DNA of 41,178 nt. Source: a virus. The notes beneath the pieces are model-generated. The model was given only the letters and a program-made list of their open reading frames with translations. It had not been told where the DNA came from and did no database searches. The position numbers were made by a program, and so were the translations under genes. Of this stretch, positions 6,716-13,480 are shown piece by piece. The DNA is taken from positions 1-41,178 of IMG/VR virus record IMGVR_UViG_3300045431_000828. The stretch is one strand, 5' to 3'. The stretch's first letter is position 1; every line of letters begins with the position of its first letter.

Positions 6716-7051
6716 ATGACCCCTCTCGCCGAACTTCGCCGTGACCTCGGAATGTCGCTCGACGCCATGGCCCGCATCGTGGGCCTGCGGAGTCGGGGCC
6801 ATCTCAGCCAGATCGAGCACGGCGAGACCGACGCCAGCGTGTCGGTCGCCCTCAACCTTGAAGCGTTGACCGGCTCCGTCGGCTTGGCGTCGGTTCTCTG
6901 CCCCGATGTCGCGCTCGTTCGCGCTCACGATGCTGATGGCCTGGCTCATCGAAAGTCCCTCCTGCTGGCCGCCAATGTGAACGGCCTCGCATCGGAAGGC
7001 GCCGAGAATCCCGGCGAGAACGTCTCGCGAACGGAAGGGGTGGCGGCATGA
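6716..7051 (+). CDS. Cro-like XRE-family regulator
   Basis: A 111-residue protein with an N-terminal helix-turn-helix at about 8-36 (LGMSLDAMARIVGLRSRGHL then SQIEHGE). The rest is poorly structured. It is divergent from the repressor and first in the long rightward early operon, the position of Cro in lambdoid phages. I chose the ATG at 6716, which gives the standard XRE N-terminus MTPLAELRRDLG; the ATG at 6689 overlaps O3, and the frame is open back to 6593. No clear ribosome-binding site precedes 6716. The stop overlaps the next start (ATGA at 7048). Confidence 0.7.
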   Translation: MTPLAELRRDLGMSLDAMARIVGLRSRGHLSQIEHGETDASVSVALNLEALTGSVGLASVLCPDVALVRAHDADGLAHRKSLLLAANVNGLASEGAENPGENVSRTEGVAA

Positions 7052-7494
7052 CCACCTCGAACCGCTGGCTGAAGCTGAAAACGAAACGCCTGATCGCGGA
7101 GTGCGGCGGGCTGGACGAGGCCTCGCGCGCTTGCGCCGAAGGGTGCCGCCCGTATTCGGTCAAGCAGTTGAGCCGGTGTCAGGTGCCGACGGCGCCGGAC
7201 TTCCTGCCCATCGACATCGTCCTGTGCCTGGAAGCCTATTGCGGTCAGCCCATCGTGACGGGAGCCATGGCCGAGGCGCGACCGGCCGCCGTCGATGCGG
7301 GTGACCTGCGCGACGAACTTTCGGACGTGGTCGAGGGCGGTGCCGCCCTGACCAGCCGCTGGCGTTCGATCATGGCCGACGACCGTGTCACGCCCGCCGA
7401 GCGGGCCGAGATGGAGGCGGGCCTCGAACGGCTCGCCGAGGAAGTCCGGCAGGCTCAAGCCGCCCTCAAGGCCACGCCCGGGGTGCGCCCATGA
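7048..7494 (+). CDS. Putative early regulatory protein
   Basis: A 148-residue protein. Its first 75 residues (KTKRLIAECGGLDEASRACA, then a segment ending in FLPIDIVLCLEAYCGQPIVT) match the pattern of small alphaproteobacterial phage regulators: a helix that counts and sorts, then MP-ID-V-LE, then G-P-VT. This fold is DNA-binding-like, and a CII-type role is possible but unproven. The C-terminus (about 105-140) is a charged helix, probably coiled coil. Translationally coupled on both sides by ATGA overlaps. Confidence 0.65.
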   Translation: MTTSNRWLKLKTKRLIAECGGLDEASRACAEGCRPYSVKQLSRCQVPTAPDFLPIDIVLCLEAYCGQPIVTGAMAEARPAAVDAGDLRDELSDVVEGGAALTSRWRSIMADDRVTPAERAEMEAGLERLAEEVRQAQAALKATPGVRP

Positions 7495-7937
7495 CCCGCG
7501 CCGCCGACGTGGATGTGAACTGGCTGGCCGGAAAACTGAACGCCGGGTTCGGCTGGTCCGCCATCGCCCGCATGGCCGGGTGTTCGGAGGTCGACCTGCG
7601 CCGCCTGCGCGACCCCGCCGTCGCCGCCGCCGACTGGATGCGGCGACCGGCGAACCCGCGCGAGATCGTGCGTGACGCCCTGGTGCGGCGCGGGTTCACG
7701 GGCGACGAAGCCCTGATCCTGTCGCGCCTGTGGCAGGGCAACGGCGCGCGCATCCGCAGCCGCGATCTGGCCGCCGGCATCGTCGGCGGGGACGCGGCGC
7801 GCGAGGTGTGCCGCGAGGCCAAGCGTCGCGCGTGGGAGAAGGGAATCGAGTTCGCCGAAGGGGCGGGCGGCTACGCCCTGGCCCCGGCGGGCCTGCTCAA
7901 GATCTCGGACTGGGCCGGACTGCGAGGCCGCCCATGA
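7491..7937 (+). CDS. Hypothetical protein with HTH-like N-terminus
   Basis: A 148-residue protein. Residues 8-40 (VNWLAGKLNAGFGWSAIARM then AGCSEVDLRRL) resemble a resolvase-type or sigma-type helix-turn-helix. A second helical segment (63-115) contains REIVRDALVRRGFTGDEALI and a basic region. No family is recognised with confidence. It lies in the early operon with 4-base overlaps to both neighbours, which suggests a regulatory or replication-linked role. Confidence 0.6.
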   Translation: MTRAADVDVNWLAGKLNAGFGWSAIARMAGCSEVDLRRLRDPAVAAADWMRRPANPREIVRDALVRRGFTGDEALILSRLWQGNGARIRSRDLAAGIVGGDAAREVCREAKRRAWEKGIEFAEGAGGYALAPAGLLKISDWAGLRGRP

Positions 7938-8359
7938 GCCCGCGCGGTTGGAAGGATCGGCGACCCGTTCGACGGCCCCGCGGAGCGGTCACGACCGTCA
8001 GCAGCCGGGCCGAATGGCGCGGGCTGATCGAACTGGCCCGGCGGTGCGCCGTCGATGCGCGCGAGGAAGTCAACGACGACGCGGCGGGCCAGCGCCTGCT
8101 CACCCTGCGTCGCCAGACGCTGGGCGCGTCTTCGGACGTGCTGGAGCGGGATGCCGGGGCGGCGGTCGCGGACTGCGGCCGGGCCTTCCTGCGGGTGTGC
8201 GGAGCGTTCGCGCGACACGGCACACCTGGCGAGACGCGCGCCGCCCTGGCCCCCGTGGTCGACGCCGCCGCCGCCTTCATCGACGACCGGCTGCACGCGA
8301 TGGCCGCCGCCGACTTTCACCGCGCCCACGACGGGCGCCGACCGGGGGGCTTTGAATGA
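7934..8359 (+). CDS. Hypothetical early protein, Arg-rich N-terminus
   Basis: A 141-residue, mostly helical protein with a basic N-terminus (SPRGWKDRRPVRRPRGAVTT) and Ala-rich helices after it. No catalytic motif is seen and no family is recognised. The ATG at 7934 overlaps the upstream stop and its own stop overlaps the next ATG (8356), so it belongs to the early operon. The basic N-terminus might contact nucleic acid (inference). Confidence 0.55.
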   Translation: MSPRGWKDRRPVRRPRGAVTTVSSRAEWRGLIELARRCAVDAREEVNDDAAGQRLLTLRRQTLGASSDVLERDAGAAVADCGRAFLRVCGAFARHGTPGETRAALAPVVDAAAAFIDDRLHAMAAADFHRAHDGRRPGGFE

Positions 8360-8787
8360 TCGACGCGGGCATCATCACGGCGCAGGTCGCCGGGGCCTTG
8401 GTCGCGGCCTGCCGCATCAACGATGTCGAGCCGCTAGGCGTGTTCGAAAACGGCGAGCGCGGAGGGATGACCCGCGTGCTGGCCGCCGCGACGTGCGTGG
8501 ACCGGCTGGGCTGGCATCCGCACTTCGCGGCGCGCGCCTTCCGCATCAACCGCAAGCGGCTGACGCCCTCGGGCCGTCGGATCGCCCGCGTGCGCGATCA
8601 GGACATCGACGCGGTCGAAGCCGCCGTCGCCCCGGCAAACCCGGTTCGCCCGGTGAGCGCGCGGATCATCGAACTGGCCCGGCCGCAGGTCGAGCGGGGC
8701 GCGGACGTGGCCTTCGTCGCGTCCTGTTACGACGTGGACGCCCGCGACCTAGCCCATGCCCTCGGACAGGAAGGAGTCGCGGCATGA
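8356..8787 (+). CDS. Hypothetical early protein
   Basis: A 143-residue protein I do not recognise. Its first 75 residues form a helical region with RINDVEPLGVFENGERGGMT and WHPHFAARAFRINRKRLTPS, the latter basic and possibly DNA-binding. The second half has a helix-turn-helix-like segment (ARPQVERGADVAFVASCYDV). A full dispersed palindrome (8633-8651) encodes part of ANPVRP in the linker between the halves. Overlaps its neighbours by 4 bases. Confidence 0.55.
   Translation: MIDAGIITAQVAGALVAACRINDVEPLGVFENGERGGMTRVLAAATCVDRLGWHPHFAARAFRINRKRLTPSGRRIARVRDQDIDAVEAAVAPANPVRPVSARIIELARPQVERGADVAFVASCYDVDARDLAHALGQEGVAA
8633..8651. repeat. Dispersed 19-bp palindrome, copy 4
   Basis: CGGCAAACCCGGTTCGCCC, plus orientation, inside the gene at 8356-8787, where it is read as ANPVRP. 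This frame differs from the EPGLP reading elsewhere, so the DNA rather than the peptide is conserved. Confidence 0.85.
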
Positions 8788-9188
8788 GCGCCGATCCGAA
8801 CGCCTGCTGCTGCGGCGGCGGGGCCGGCAACGGCCATCTCGTCGACTGCCCCGCCGATGCTCCGACTCCATGGGATGTGATGTCGCGGCGAACCTTGCTC
8901 GGGCTGGGCTGGCCGTCGGCGCCCGAGCTCGCGTCACGCTTCGCCTTCCCGCCGGAGATTCCTGTCTTCGCCGGTCTGGACCTTGGCCGAAGTCGGGACC
9001 GGGTCGCCCTTCGCTGCGGATGCGGTCAGGTGATCCGGCTGGACGGCGGCTCGCGCCTGCTGCTGGCCGCGCAGATGGTTCTCGACGTGCGCCCGACGAA
9101 CTGGGCCGACGATGAAGACCCCGACCAGGTCGCCGCGTGGTCGGCGCTGGAGGAAGCTGTGCGCGCCGAGACCGGGGGGGGGCAATGA
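8784..9188 (+). CDS. Cys-rich hypothetical protein
   Basis: A 134-residue protein starting MSADPNACCCGGGAGNGH, with further Cys at CPAD and a CGCGQ pair near residue 75. The Cys-Cys-Cys-Gly start plus later CxC suggests a zinc-binding fold, but no known finger pattern is clear. AAGGAG lies just before the ATG at 8784. The last codons include a run of nine G (9174-9182), so a slip there would change the C-terminus and the spacing to the next gene. Confidence 0.55.
   Translation: MSADPNACCCGGGAGNGHLVDCPADAPTPWDVMSRRTLLGLGWPSAPELASRFAFPPEIPVFAGLDLGRSRDRVALRCGCGQVIRLDGGSRLLLAAQMVLDVRPTNWADDEDPDQVAAWSALEEAVRAETGGGQ
9174..9182 (+). repeat. Homopolymer of nine G
   Basis: A G9 run directly before CAATG, the start of the gene at 9185. 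The same G9-CAA sequence recurs at 10021. Such tracts can slip during replication, or be miscounted in sequencing. Confidence 0.8.
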
Positions 9189-9556
9189 CCGCCGATGTGG
9201 TGCCCTTCCCCGGCCGGCCTGCGGCCGTTGAGGCCGCCAAGCGCCCGTGCGTCGCCGTCGGCGACATCGTCGTCATGTGCATGGAGACGCCGTTCGGGCG
9301 CCACTGGTGCGCTTGGCCGGTGGCGGCGACCGATGACGACGGCGTCGTGATCGGCGTCCACACCGACGCCGGCCGTTTGCTCGGCGCGGAACGGGTGTGC
9401 TGCGACCCCACGGTTTACGGCTTCCGGGCCGCCGACCACGATGCGGCGGCGTTCGCCGCGCTGCGCTGGAAGACGTGGCGCGACCCCGGACCCGCGCTGT
9501 TCGCCTTCGCGGCGATCTCGAACACACCTCAACCTCAACCGGAGCCCGTCGGATGA
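9185..9556 (+). CDS. Hypothetical early protein
   Basis: A 123-residue protein with a mostly beta-like middle (VAVGDIVVMCMETPFGRHWC, then DDDGVVIGVHTDAG) and a C-terminal Pro/Gln tail. No family is recognised. The ATG at 9185 overlaps the upstream stop and is preceded only by the nine-G tract, which must serve as or replace the ribosome-binding site. The gene overlaps the GapR-like start (9553). Confidence 0.55.
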   Translation: MTADVVPFPGRPAAVEAAKRPCVAVGDIVVMCMETPFGRHWCAWPVAATDDDGVVIGVHTDAGRLLGAERVCCDPTVYGFRAADHDAAAFAALRWKTWRDPGPALFAFAAISNTPQPQPEPVG

Positions 9557-10218
9557 CGCTAGGCCAGAACACCCCGAGCGCGGTGGCGCTCTCCAGTTTC
9601 GTCGAGCGCATCGAGCGCATCCGGGCGGACAAGAAACAGTTGGGCGAGGATGAAGCCCTGGTGATCGCCGAAGCGAAGTCGCAGGGCTTCGTTCCGGCCG
9701 CGATCAAGCACGTCATCAAGCTGCGCGGCATGAAGCCGTCGCAGCGCGAGGAAGCCGAGAGCATCGTCGACTCGTATCTGCACGCCCTCGGCATGGCCCC
9801 GGACACGCCCCTGTTCCGGTCCGTGGGGATGATGGCGGTCGACACCGCTTCGCGCGAACAGGTGATCGAGGCGCTCAAGCGGCTGGTCCCGGATTCGGGT
9901 AGCATCATCGTCGATGCGGGCGGCAAGCCGGTTCGTCTGGTGCGCGGCGACGACGGACAGGTGACGGTGACGGACTGGGTCGAACCTGCCCCGGCCCCGC
10001 GCGCGCAGCCCGCTCCGAATGGGGGGGGGCAACGCCCCAACCGCGAGCCGCCGCCGGACGTGGACGGCGAGGGCGCCGAACGGCTGGGCGGCGAAGCCTT
10101 CCGGGGCGACAAGCCCATCATCTCGAACCCGTTCCCGTTCGGCGACGACCGCCGGCCGCGCTGGGACGCGGGCTGGCGCAAGGCCAGCGGCACCGACGGC
10201 ATGGGGCGTGAAGACTAA
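9553..10218 (+). CDS. GapR-like (DUF2312) protein with long C-terminal extension
   Basis: A 221-residue protein. Residues 8-81 match the GapR/DUF2312 family: SSFVERIERIRADKKQLGED, AEAKSQGF, IKHVIKLRG, and YLHALGM. GapR is the alphaproteobacterial nucleoid protein that binds overtwisted DNA and assists topoisomerases at replication forks; cellular GapR ends soon after the LHALGM helix (about 90 residues). Here about 140 residues follow: a globular-looking part to about 135 (ASREQVIEALKRLVPDSGSI), then a Pro/Asp-rich linker with a nine-G run. The neighbouring AAA+ and replication genes suggest a part in phage replication (inference). The ATG at 9553 overlaps the upstream stop. Confidence 0.8.
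   Translation: MTLGQNTPSAVALSSFVERIERIRADKKQLGEDEALVIAEAKSQGFVPAAIKHVIKLRGMKPSQREEAESIVDSYLHALGMAPDTPLFRSVGMMAVDTASREQVIEALKRLVPDSGSIIVDAGGKPVRLVRGDDGQVTVTDWVEPAPAPRAQPAPNGGGQRPNREPPPDVDGEGAERLGGEAFRGDKPIISNPFPFGDDRRPRWDAGWRKASGTDGMGRED
10021..10029 (+). repeat. Second homopolymer of nine G
   Basis: A G9 run inside the GapR-like gene, read as PNGGGQR in the linker. A length change would cut the protein off after the globular part. Confidence 0.8.
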
Positions 10219-10221
10219 CCC

Positions 10222-11184
10222 ATGTTCCGTAATCCGCGCGGCAAGGTCGAACTGTCCCAGTTCGGCGATGTCTTCATGCCTGAAGAGGCCATCGAGCCCA
10301 TCCTGGCGAAGCCCGTCCGGGCGGCGCTGCTGGAATGGCTGACCGAGATCTGGTCCGAGGGCGACCTGAAAGCGGTCGGCATCAAGCCGCGTCGTCGGGC
10401 GATCTTCGACGGGCCTCCGGGCGTCGGCAAGACCACGCTGGCGCACCACCTCGCCGCCCGGCTGGGCCTTCCCATGCTGGCGGTGCGGCCCGAGCGGCTG
10501 ATCGCCCAGTATGTCGGCGCCACGGGCCAGAACATCGGCGCCCTGTTCGACGCTGCGGCCGAGGGTCTGGACGGCGAGCCCTTCATCATCTTCCTCGACG
10601 AGGTCGATGCGCTGGCCCGTCAGCGGCGGCGAGCCGAGCAGGGGGCGGACGACGAGCGGAACGCCTTCGTCAACGTCCTGCTGCAGCGTCTGGAGCAGCA
10701 CGACGGATTCCTGATCAGCGCCACGAACTACGGCAAGGACGTGGACCAGGCCATCTGGCGACGGTTCGACATCCACATCACACTCGAACTTCCCGGTCAG
10801 GGCGAGCGAGAGCGCATCCTTGAGCGCTACCTGCAACCGTTCGGCCTGCCGGCGGACGTGCTTGCCGAGTTCGCGCGTGCGTTCGAGACGGCGTCCCCGG
10901 CCCTGATGCGGGCCTTCGTCGAGAACCTGAAACGGCAGCTCGTCGTCGGGCCGAAGCTGAACGTGGACATGGACAAGCGGGCGGTGTTCGACCGGGTGCT
11001 GGCGAGTTGCCATCCGCACCCGGATCTCGGGAAGCCGCGCCTGTGGTCCCTCGGCGCCGCCGACCACGCGGTGGCGATGATGCCGTGGCCCTTGCCGCGC
11101 GCCGACGAACTTCCGGCTCTGGCCGCCGCCGCGACCGTGCCCGCCAGCGATTCGACGGTCGTACCGTTCGAGGCGCGCCGATGA
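10222..11184 (+). CDS. AAA+ ATPase
   Basis: A 320-residue AAA+ ATPase. Walker A is GPPGVGKT at 64-71, Walker B is IFLDEVDA at 123-130, sensor 1 is SATN at 166-169, and candidate arginine fingers are Arg180/Arg181 in AIWRRFD. The C-terminal 60 residues are unique. The architecture is that of classical (FtsH/spastin-like) AAA proteins without an added protease or helicase domain, so it may be a remodelling or loader ATPase. Its position between the GapR-like gene and the methyltransferases fits a replication accessory role, by inference only. The start is ATG at 10222, 3 bases after the upstream stop. Confidence 0.85.
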   Translation: MFRNPRGKVELSQFGDVFMPEEAIEPILAKPVRAALLEWLTEIWSEGDLKAVGIKPRRRAIFDGPPGVGKTTLAHHLAARLGLPMLAVRPERLIAQYVGATGQNIGALFDAAAEGLDGEPFIIFLDEVDALARQRRRAEQGADDERNAFVNVLLQRLEQHDGFLISATNYGKDVDQAIWRRFDIHITLELPGQGERERILERYLQPFGLPADVLAEFARAFETASPALMRAFVENLKRQLVVGPKLNVDMDKRAVFDRVLASCHPHPDLGKPRLWSLGAADHAVAMMPWPLPRADELPALAAAATVPASDSTVVPFEARR

Positions 11185-12143
11185 CCATGGCCGTCGATCT
11201 CCGACATGGCGACTGCCGCGAGGTCGTGCGGACGCTGGCCGACGCCAGCATCGACGGGGTGGCCTGTGACCCGCCCTATGCGCTTGTCAGCATCACGTCG
11301 CGGTTCGGCGCCGCCGATGCCGCACCGGCGAAGGCCGGCGCGAGCGGCGTCTATGCGCGCGCCTCGTCCGGCTTCATGGGCCAGACCTGGGACACCGGGG
11401 ACACAGCGTTCGACCCCGACTTCTGGCGCGAGGTGTTCCGGGTGCTGAAGCCCGGCGCGCACGTCGTCGCGTTCGGCGGGACGCGGACCTATCACCGTCT
11501 CGTCTGCGCGATCGAGGATGCCGGGTTCGAGATCAGGGACCAGCTGGCGTGGATATTCGGGAGCGGCTTCCCGAAGTCGCACGACCAGGGCCTCGGATGG
11601 GGCACGGCGCTCAAGCCGGGGTTCGAGCCCATCGTTCTCGCGCGCAAGCCGCTGTCAGAGGGCAGCATCGACGCGAACATGGCGAGGTGGGGTGTCGGCG
11701 CCCTGAACATCGACGGCTGCAGGGTGGGTGAGCGGTGGCCGGCGAACGTGATGCACGACGGCTCGGCCGAGGTGATCGCAGCGTTCCCGCAGACGAAGAG
11801 CGGCCGAGGCTATGCCCCGTACGCCTTGGGCCGCGAAAGCCGACCGGTCGGAACGGTGATGACCAGCTATGGCGATGCGGGCTCCGCGGCTCGCTTCTTC
11901 TACTCGCCCAAGGTCAGCCGGTCCGAACGCGGCGGGACCGGCCACCCGACCGTCAAGCCGGTCGCGGTCATGCGCTGGCTGTGCCGTCTGATTGCGCCGC
12001 CCGGCGCCGTCATCCTCGATCCGTTCGCTGGGTCCGGGACGACCGGCCTTGCCGCACGTGCGGAGGGCCAGCGGGCCATCCTGGTCGAACGGGAGGCCGC
12101 CTATTGCGGCGACATCCTCCAGCGACTGGCGAGGGCGGCATGA
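11181..12143 (+). CDS. Site-specific DNA methyltransferase (N4/N6, beta order)
   Basis: A 320-residue S-adenosylmethionine-dependent DNA methyltransferase. The catalytic motif DPPY (30-33) comes first and the cofactor-binding motif FAGSGTT (282-288) comes last, preceded by HPTVKP; this is the beta-class order seen in CcrM and similar enzymes. The middle holds the target-recognition region (about 110-250), in which I see no known specificity. Overlaps the AAA+ stop and the next methyltransferase start. No restriction endonuclease is adjacent, so it is an orphan enzyme, probably for host mimicry or protection. Confidence 0.9.
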   Translation: MTMAVDLRHGDCREVVRTLADASIDGVACDPPYALVSITSRFGAADAAPAKAGASGVYARASSGFMGQTWDTGDTAFDPDFWREVFRVLKPGAHVVAFGGTRTYHRLVCAIEDAGFEIRDQLAWIFGSGFPKSHDQGLGWGTALKPGFEPIVLARKPLSEGSIDANMARWGVGALNIDGCRVGERWPANVMHDGSAEVIAAFPQTKSGRGYAPYALGRESRPVGTVMTSYGDAGSAARFFYSPKVSRSERGGTGHPTVKPVAVMRWLCRLIAPPGAVILDPFAGSGTTGLAARAEGQRAILVEREAAYCGDILQRLARAA

Positions 12144-12952
12144 GTGCGCCTGTGCGTCCCCTCCTGAGATGGCATGGCGGCAAATGGCTTCTCGCGCCCT
12201 GGATCGTCGAAAACCTTCCGCCGCACCGGACCTATGTCGAGCCGTTCGGCGGCGCGGCGAGCGTGCTGCTGCGAAAGCGGCGCTCCTATGCGGAGGTCTA
12301 TAACGATCTCGACGCGGATGTCGTGAACCTGTTCCGCGTGCTGCGCGACCCGTCATTGGCCGAAGATCTGGTCGAGAAAATCCGCCTGACGCCCTTCGCG
12401 CGCGAGGAGTTCCTCGACGCCTATGACGCCGGCGCCGTGGGGGTTGAGGCCGCCCGAAGGCTGATCGTGCGCTCGTTCATGGGGTTCGGCTCGAACGGTG
12501 TGCATCGGCGCACGGGATTCCGGTCCAACAGCAGCCGGTCGGGCACGACGCCAGCGCGGGACTGGCTGAACTACCCGGAGGCGTTGGCCGCGGTCGTGGA
12601 TCGGCTGCGTGGGGTGGTGGTCGAGAACCGCGATGCCTGTTCGGTTATGGCGACGCACGACGGCGACGAAACCCTGCACTACGTCGATCCGCCGTATCTG
12701 CCAGAAACGCGCGACAGCGGGGCGGACTACGCCCACGAACTGACCTCGGAACAGCACCGGGAACTCCTCGTCTTCCTGCGCGGGCTCAAGGGCTCGGTCG
12801 TCCTCTCCGGCTATCCGCATCCGCTTTACGACGACGGCCTGCCGGGCTGGTCGCGCATCGAGCGCGAGGCGCTGGCGGACGGAGCTCGAGCTCGAACCGA
12901 GGTGCTTTGGCTGAACCCGCGCGCGACGCGGTCGGAGGGGCTGTTTCAATGA
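12140..12952 (+). CDS. D12-class (DpnM/T4 Dam-like) DNA adenine methylase
   Basis: A 270-residue DNA adenine methylase of the D12 class. The typical N-terminal motif is RWHGGK (10-15), followed by VEPFGGAASVLL (33-44) and NDLD (55-58). The catalytic DPPY is at 183-186. This class usually methylates GATC-type adenines, but the target here is not readable from sequence. It is directly coupled to the beta-class methyltransferase (4-base overlap), so the two are made together early in infection. Confidence 0.92.
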   Translation: MSAPVRPLLRWHGGKWLLAPWIVENLPPHRTYVEPFGGAASVLLRKRRSYAEVYNDLDADVVNLFRVLRDPSLAEDLVEKIRLTPFAREEFLDAYDAGAVGVEAARRLIVRSFMGFGSNGVHRRTGFRSNSSRSGTTPARDWLNYPEALAAVVDRLRGVVVENRDACSVMATHDGDETLHYVDPPYLPETRDSGADYAHELTSEQHRELLVFLRGLKGSVVLSGYPHPLYDDGLPGWSRIEREALADGARARTEVLWLNPRATRSEGLFQ

Positions 12953-13179
12953 CCGGCGACCTGTTCGGGTTCGACGATGTCGCGGAGCCGCCCAAGGGGT
13001 CGGTCGCGCTCGCCCTGGTCCTGCACGACCAGACGGACAAGGCGTGGCTGCTGTCAGAAACCGGGCGCGACGTGGATGCGCACTGGGCGCCCAAGAGCCA
13101 GTGCAAGCGCGGCGAGGGCCGCGACGAGAACGTGTGGACGATGCCGGCATGGTTGGCGGCGGATCGGGGTTGGACATGA
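12949..13179 (+). CDS. Hypothetical protein, 76 residues
   Basis: A small protein (MTGDLFGFDDVAEPPKGSVA; SETGRDVDAHWAPKSQCKRG; VWTMPAWLAADRG). The pattern of a response to input, W-P-KS, then W-MP-WLA, is seen in small phage proteins that follow methyltransferases, but no function is assigned. Overlaps both neighbours by 4 bases, so it is translated with them. Confidence 0.65.
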   Translation: MTGDLFGFDDVAEPPKGSVALALVLHDQTDKAWLLSETGRDVDAHWAPKSQCKRGEGRDENVWTMPAWLAADRGWT

Positions 13180-13478
13180 GTGGTTATGAAGCGGCCCTGA
13201 ACCGGCTGAAGGAAGAGCGCCTCGCGGTCACGGACATCCGTGAACAGATTCTGCGAGATGAGGAGTTGCAGGCGTCGGACCCGGCGCATCGGCGGCAACT
13301 GTTGTCGCAGACCCTTTGCGAACTGGGTGAGCTCGGCAGGGCTATCGACGTGCTGACCCGGCTCGAGTCGGGCGACCTGGTCGAGATGGATGCGCCGGAG
13401 CCCACGGTGCGGACGGTCATCGCGCCGCGCCAGACGGGCCTGATCCGCCGAACGCCGGAGGCGACGAACCGGGTATGA
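13176..13478 (+). CDS. Hypothetical coiled-coil protein, 100 residues
   Basis: A mostly helical protein with a charged heptad-like segment (ALNRLKEERLAVTDIREQIL, residues 6-25) and a second helix (HRRQLLSQTLCELGELGRAI). No family recognised. The ATG at 13176 overlaps the previous stop. Its last codons overlap the start of the replication gene, and a partial copy of the dispersed palindrome (13462-13480) lies across that junction. Confidence 0.6.
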   Translation: MSGYEAALNRLKEERLAVTDIREQILRDEELQASDPAHRRQLLSQTLCELGELGRAIDVLTRLESGDLVEMDAPEPTVRTVIAPRQTGLIRRTPEATNRV

Positions 13479-13480
13479 GC
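13462..13480. repeat. Partial dispersed palindrome over the replication-gene start
   Basis: CGACGAACCGGGTATGAGC: 15 of 19 positions agree with the minus-oriented consensus; the left half is intact and the right half is degraded by the ATG. A decayed or half-site copy. Confidence 0.4.

Noticed and set aside
6233-6949. A longer, 238-residue form of the repressor
   Set aside because: The extra N-terminus runs through the operators and antisense to the Cro-like gene and has no XRE-like sequence.
9932-9948. GGCAAGCCGGTTCGTCT as a further copy of the dispersed palindrome
   Set aside because: One base is missing at the centre and another is changed; not counted.
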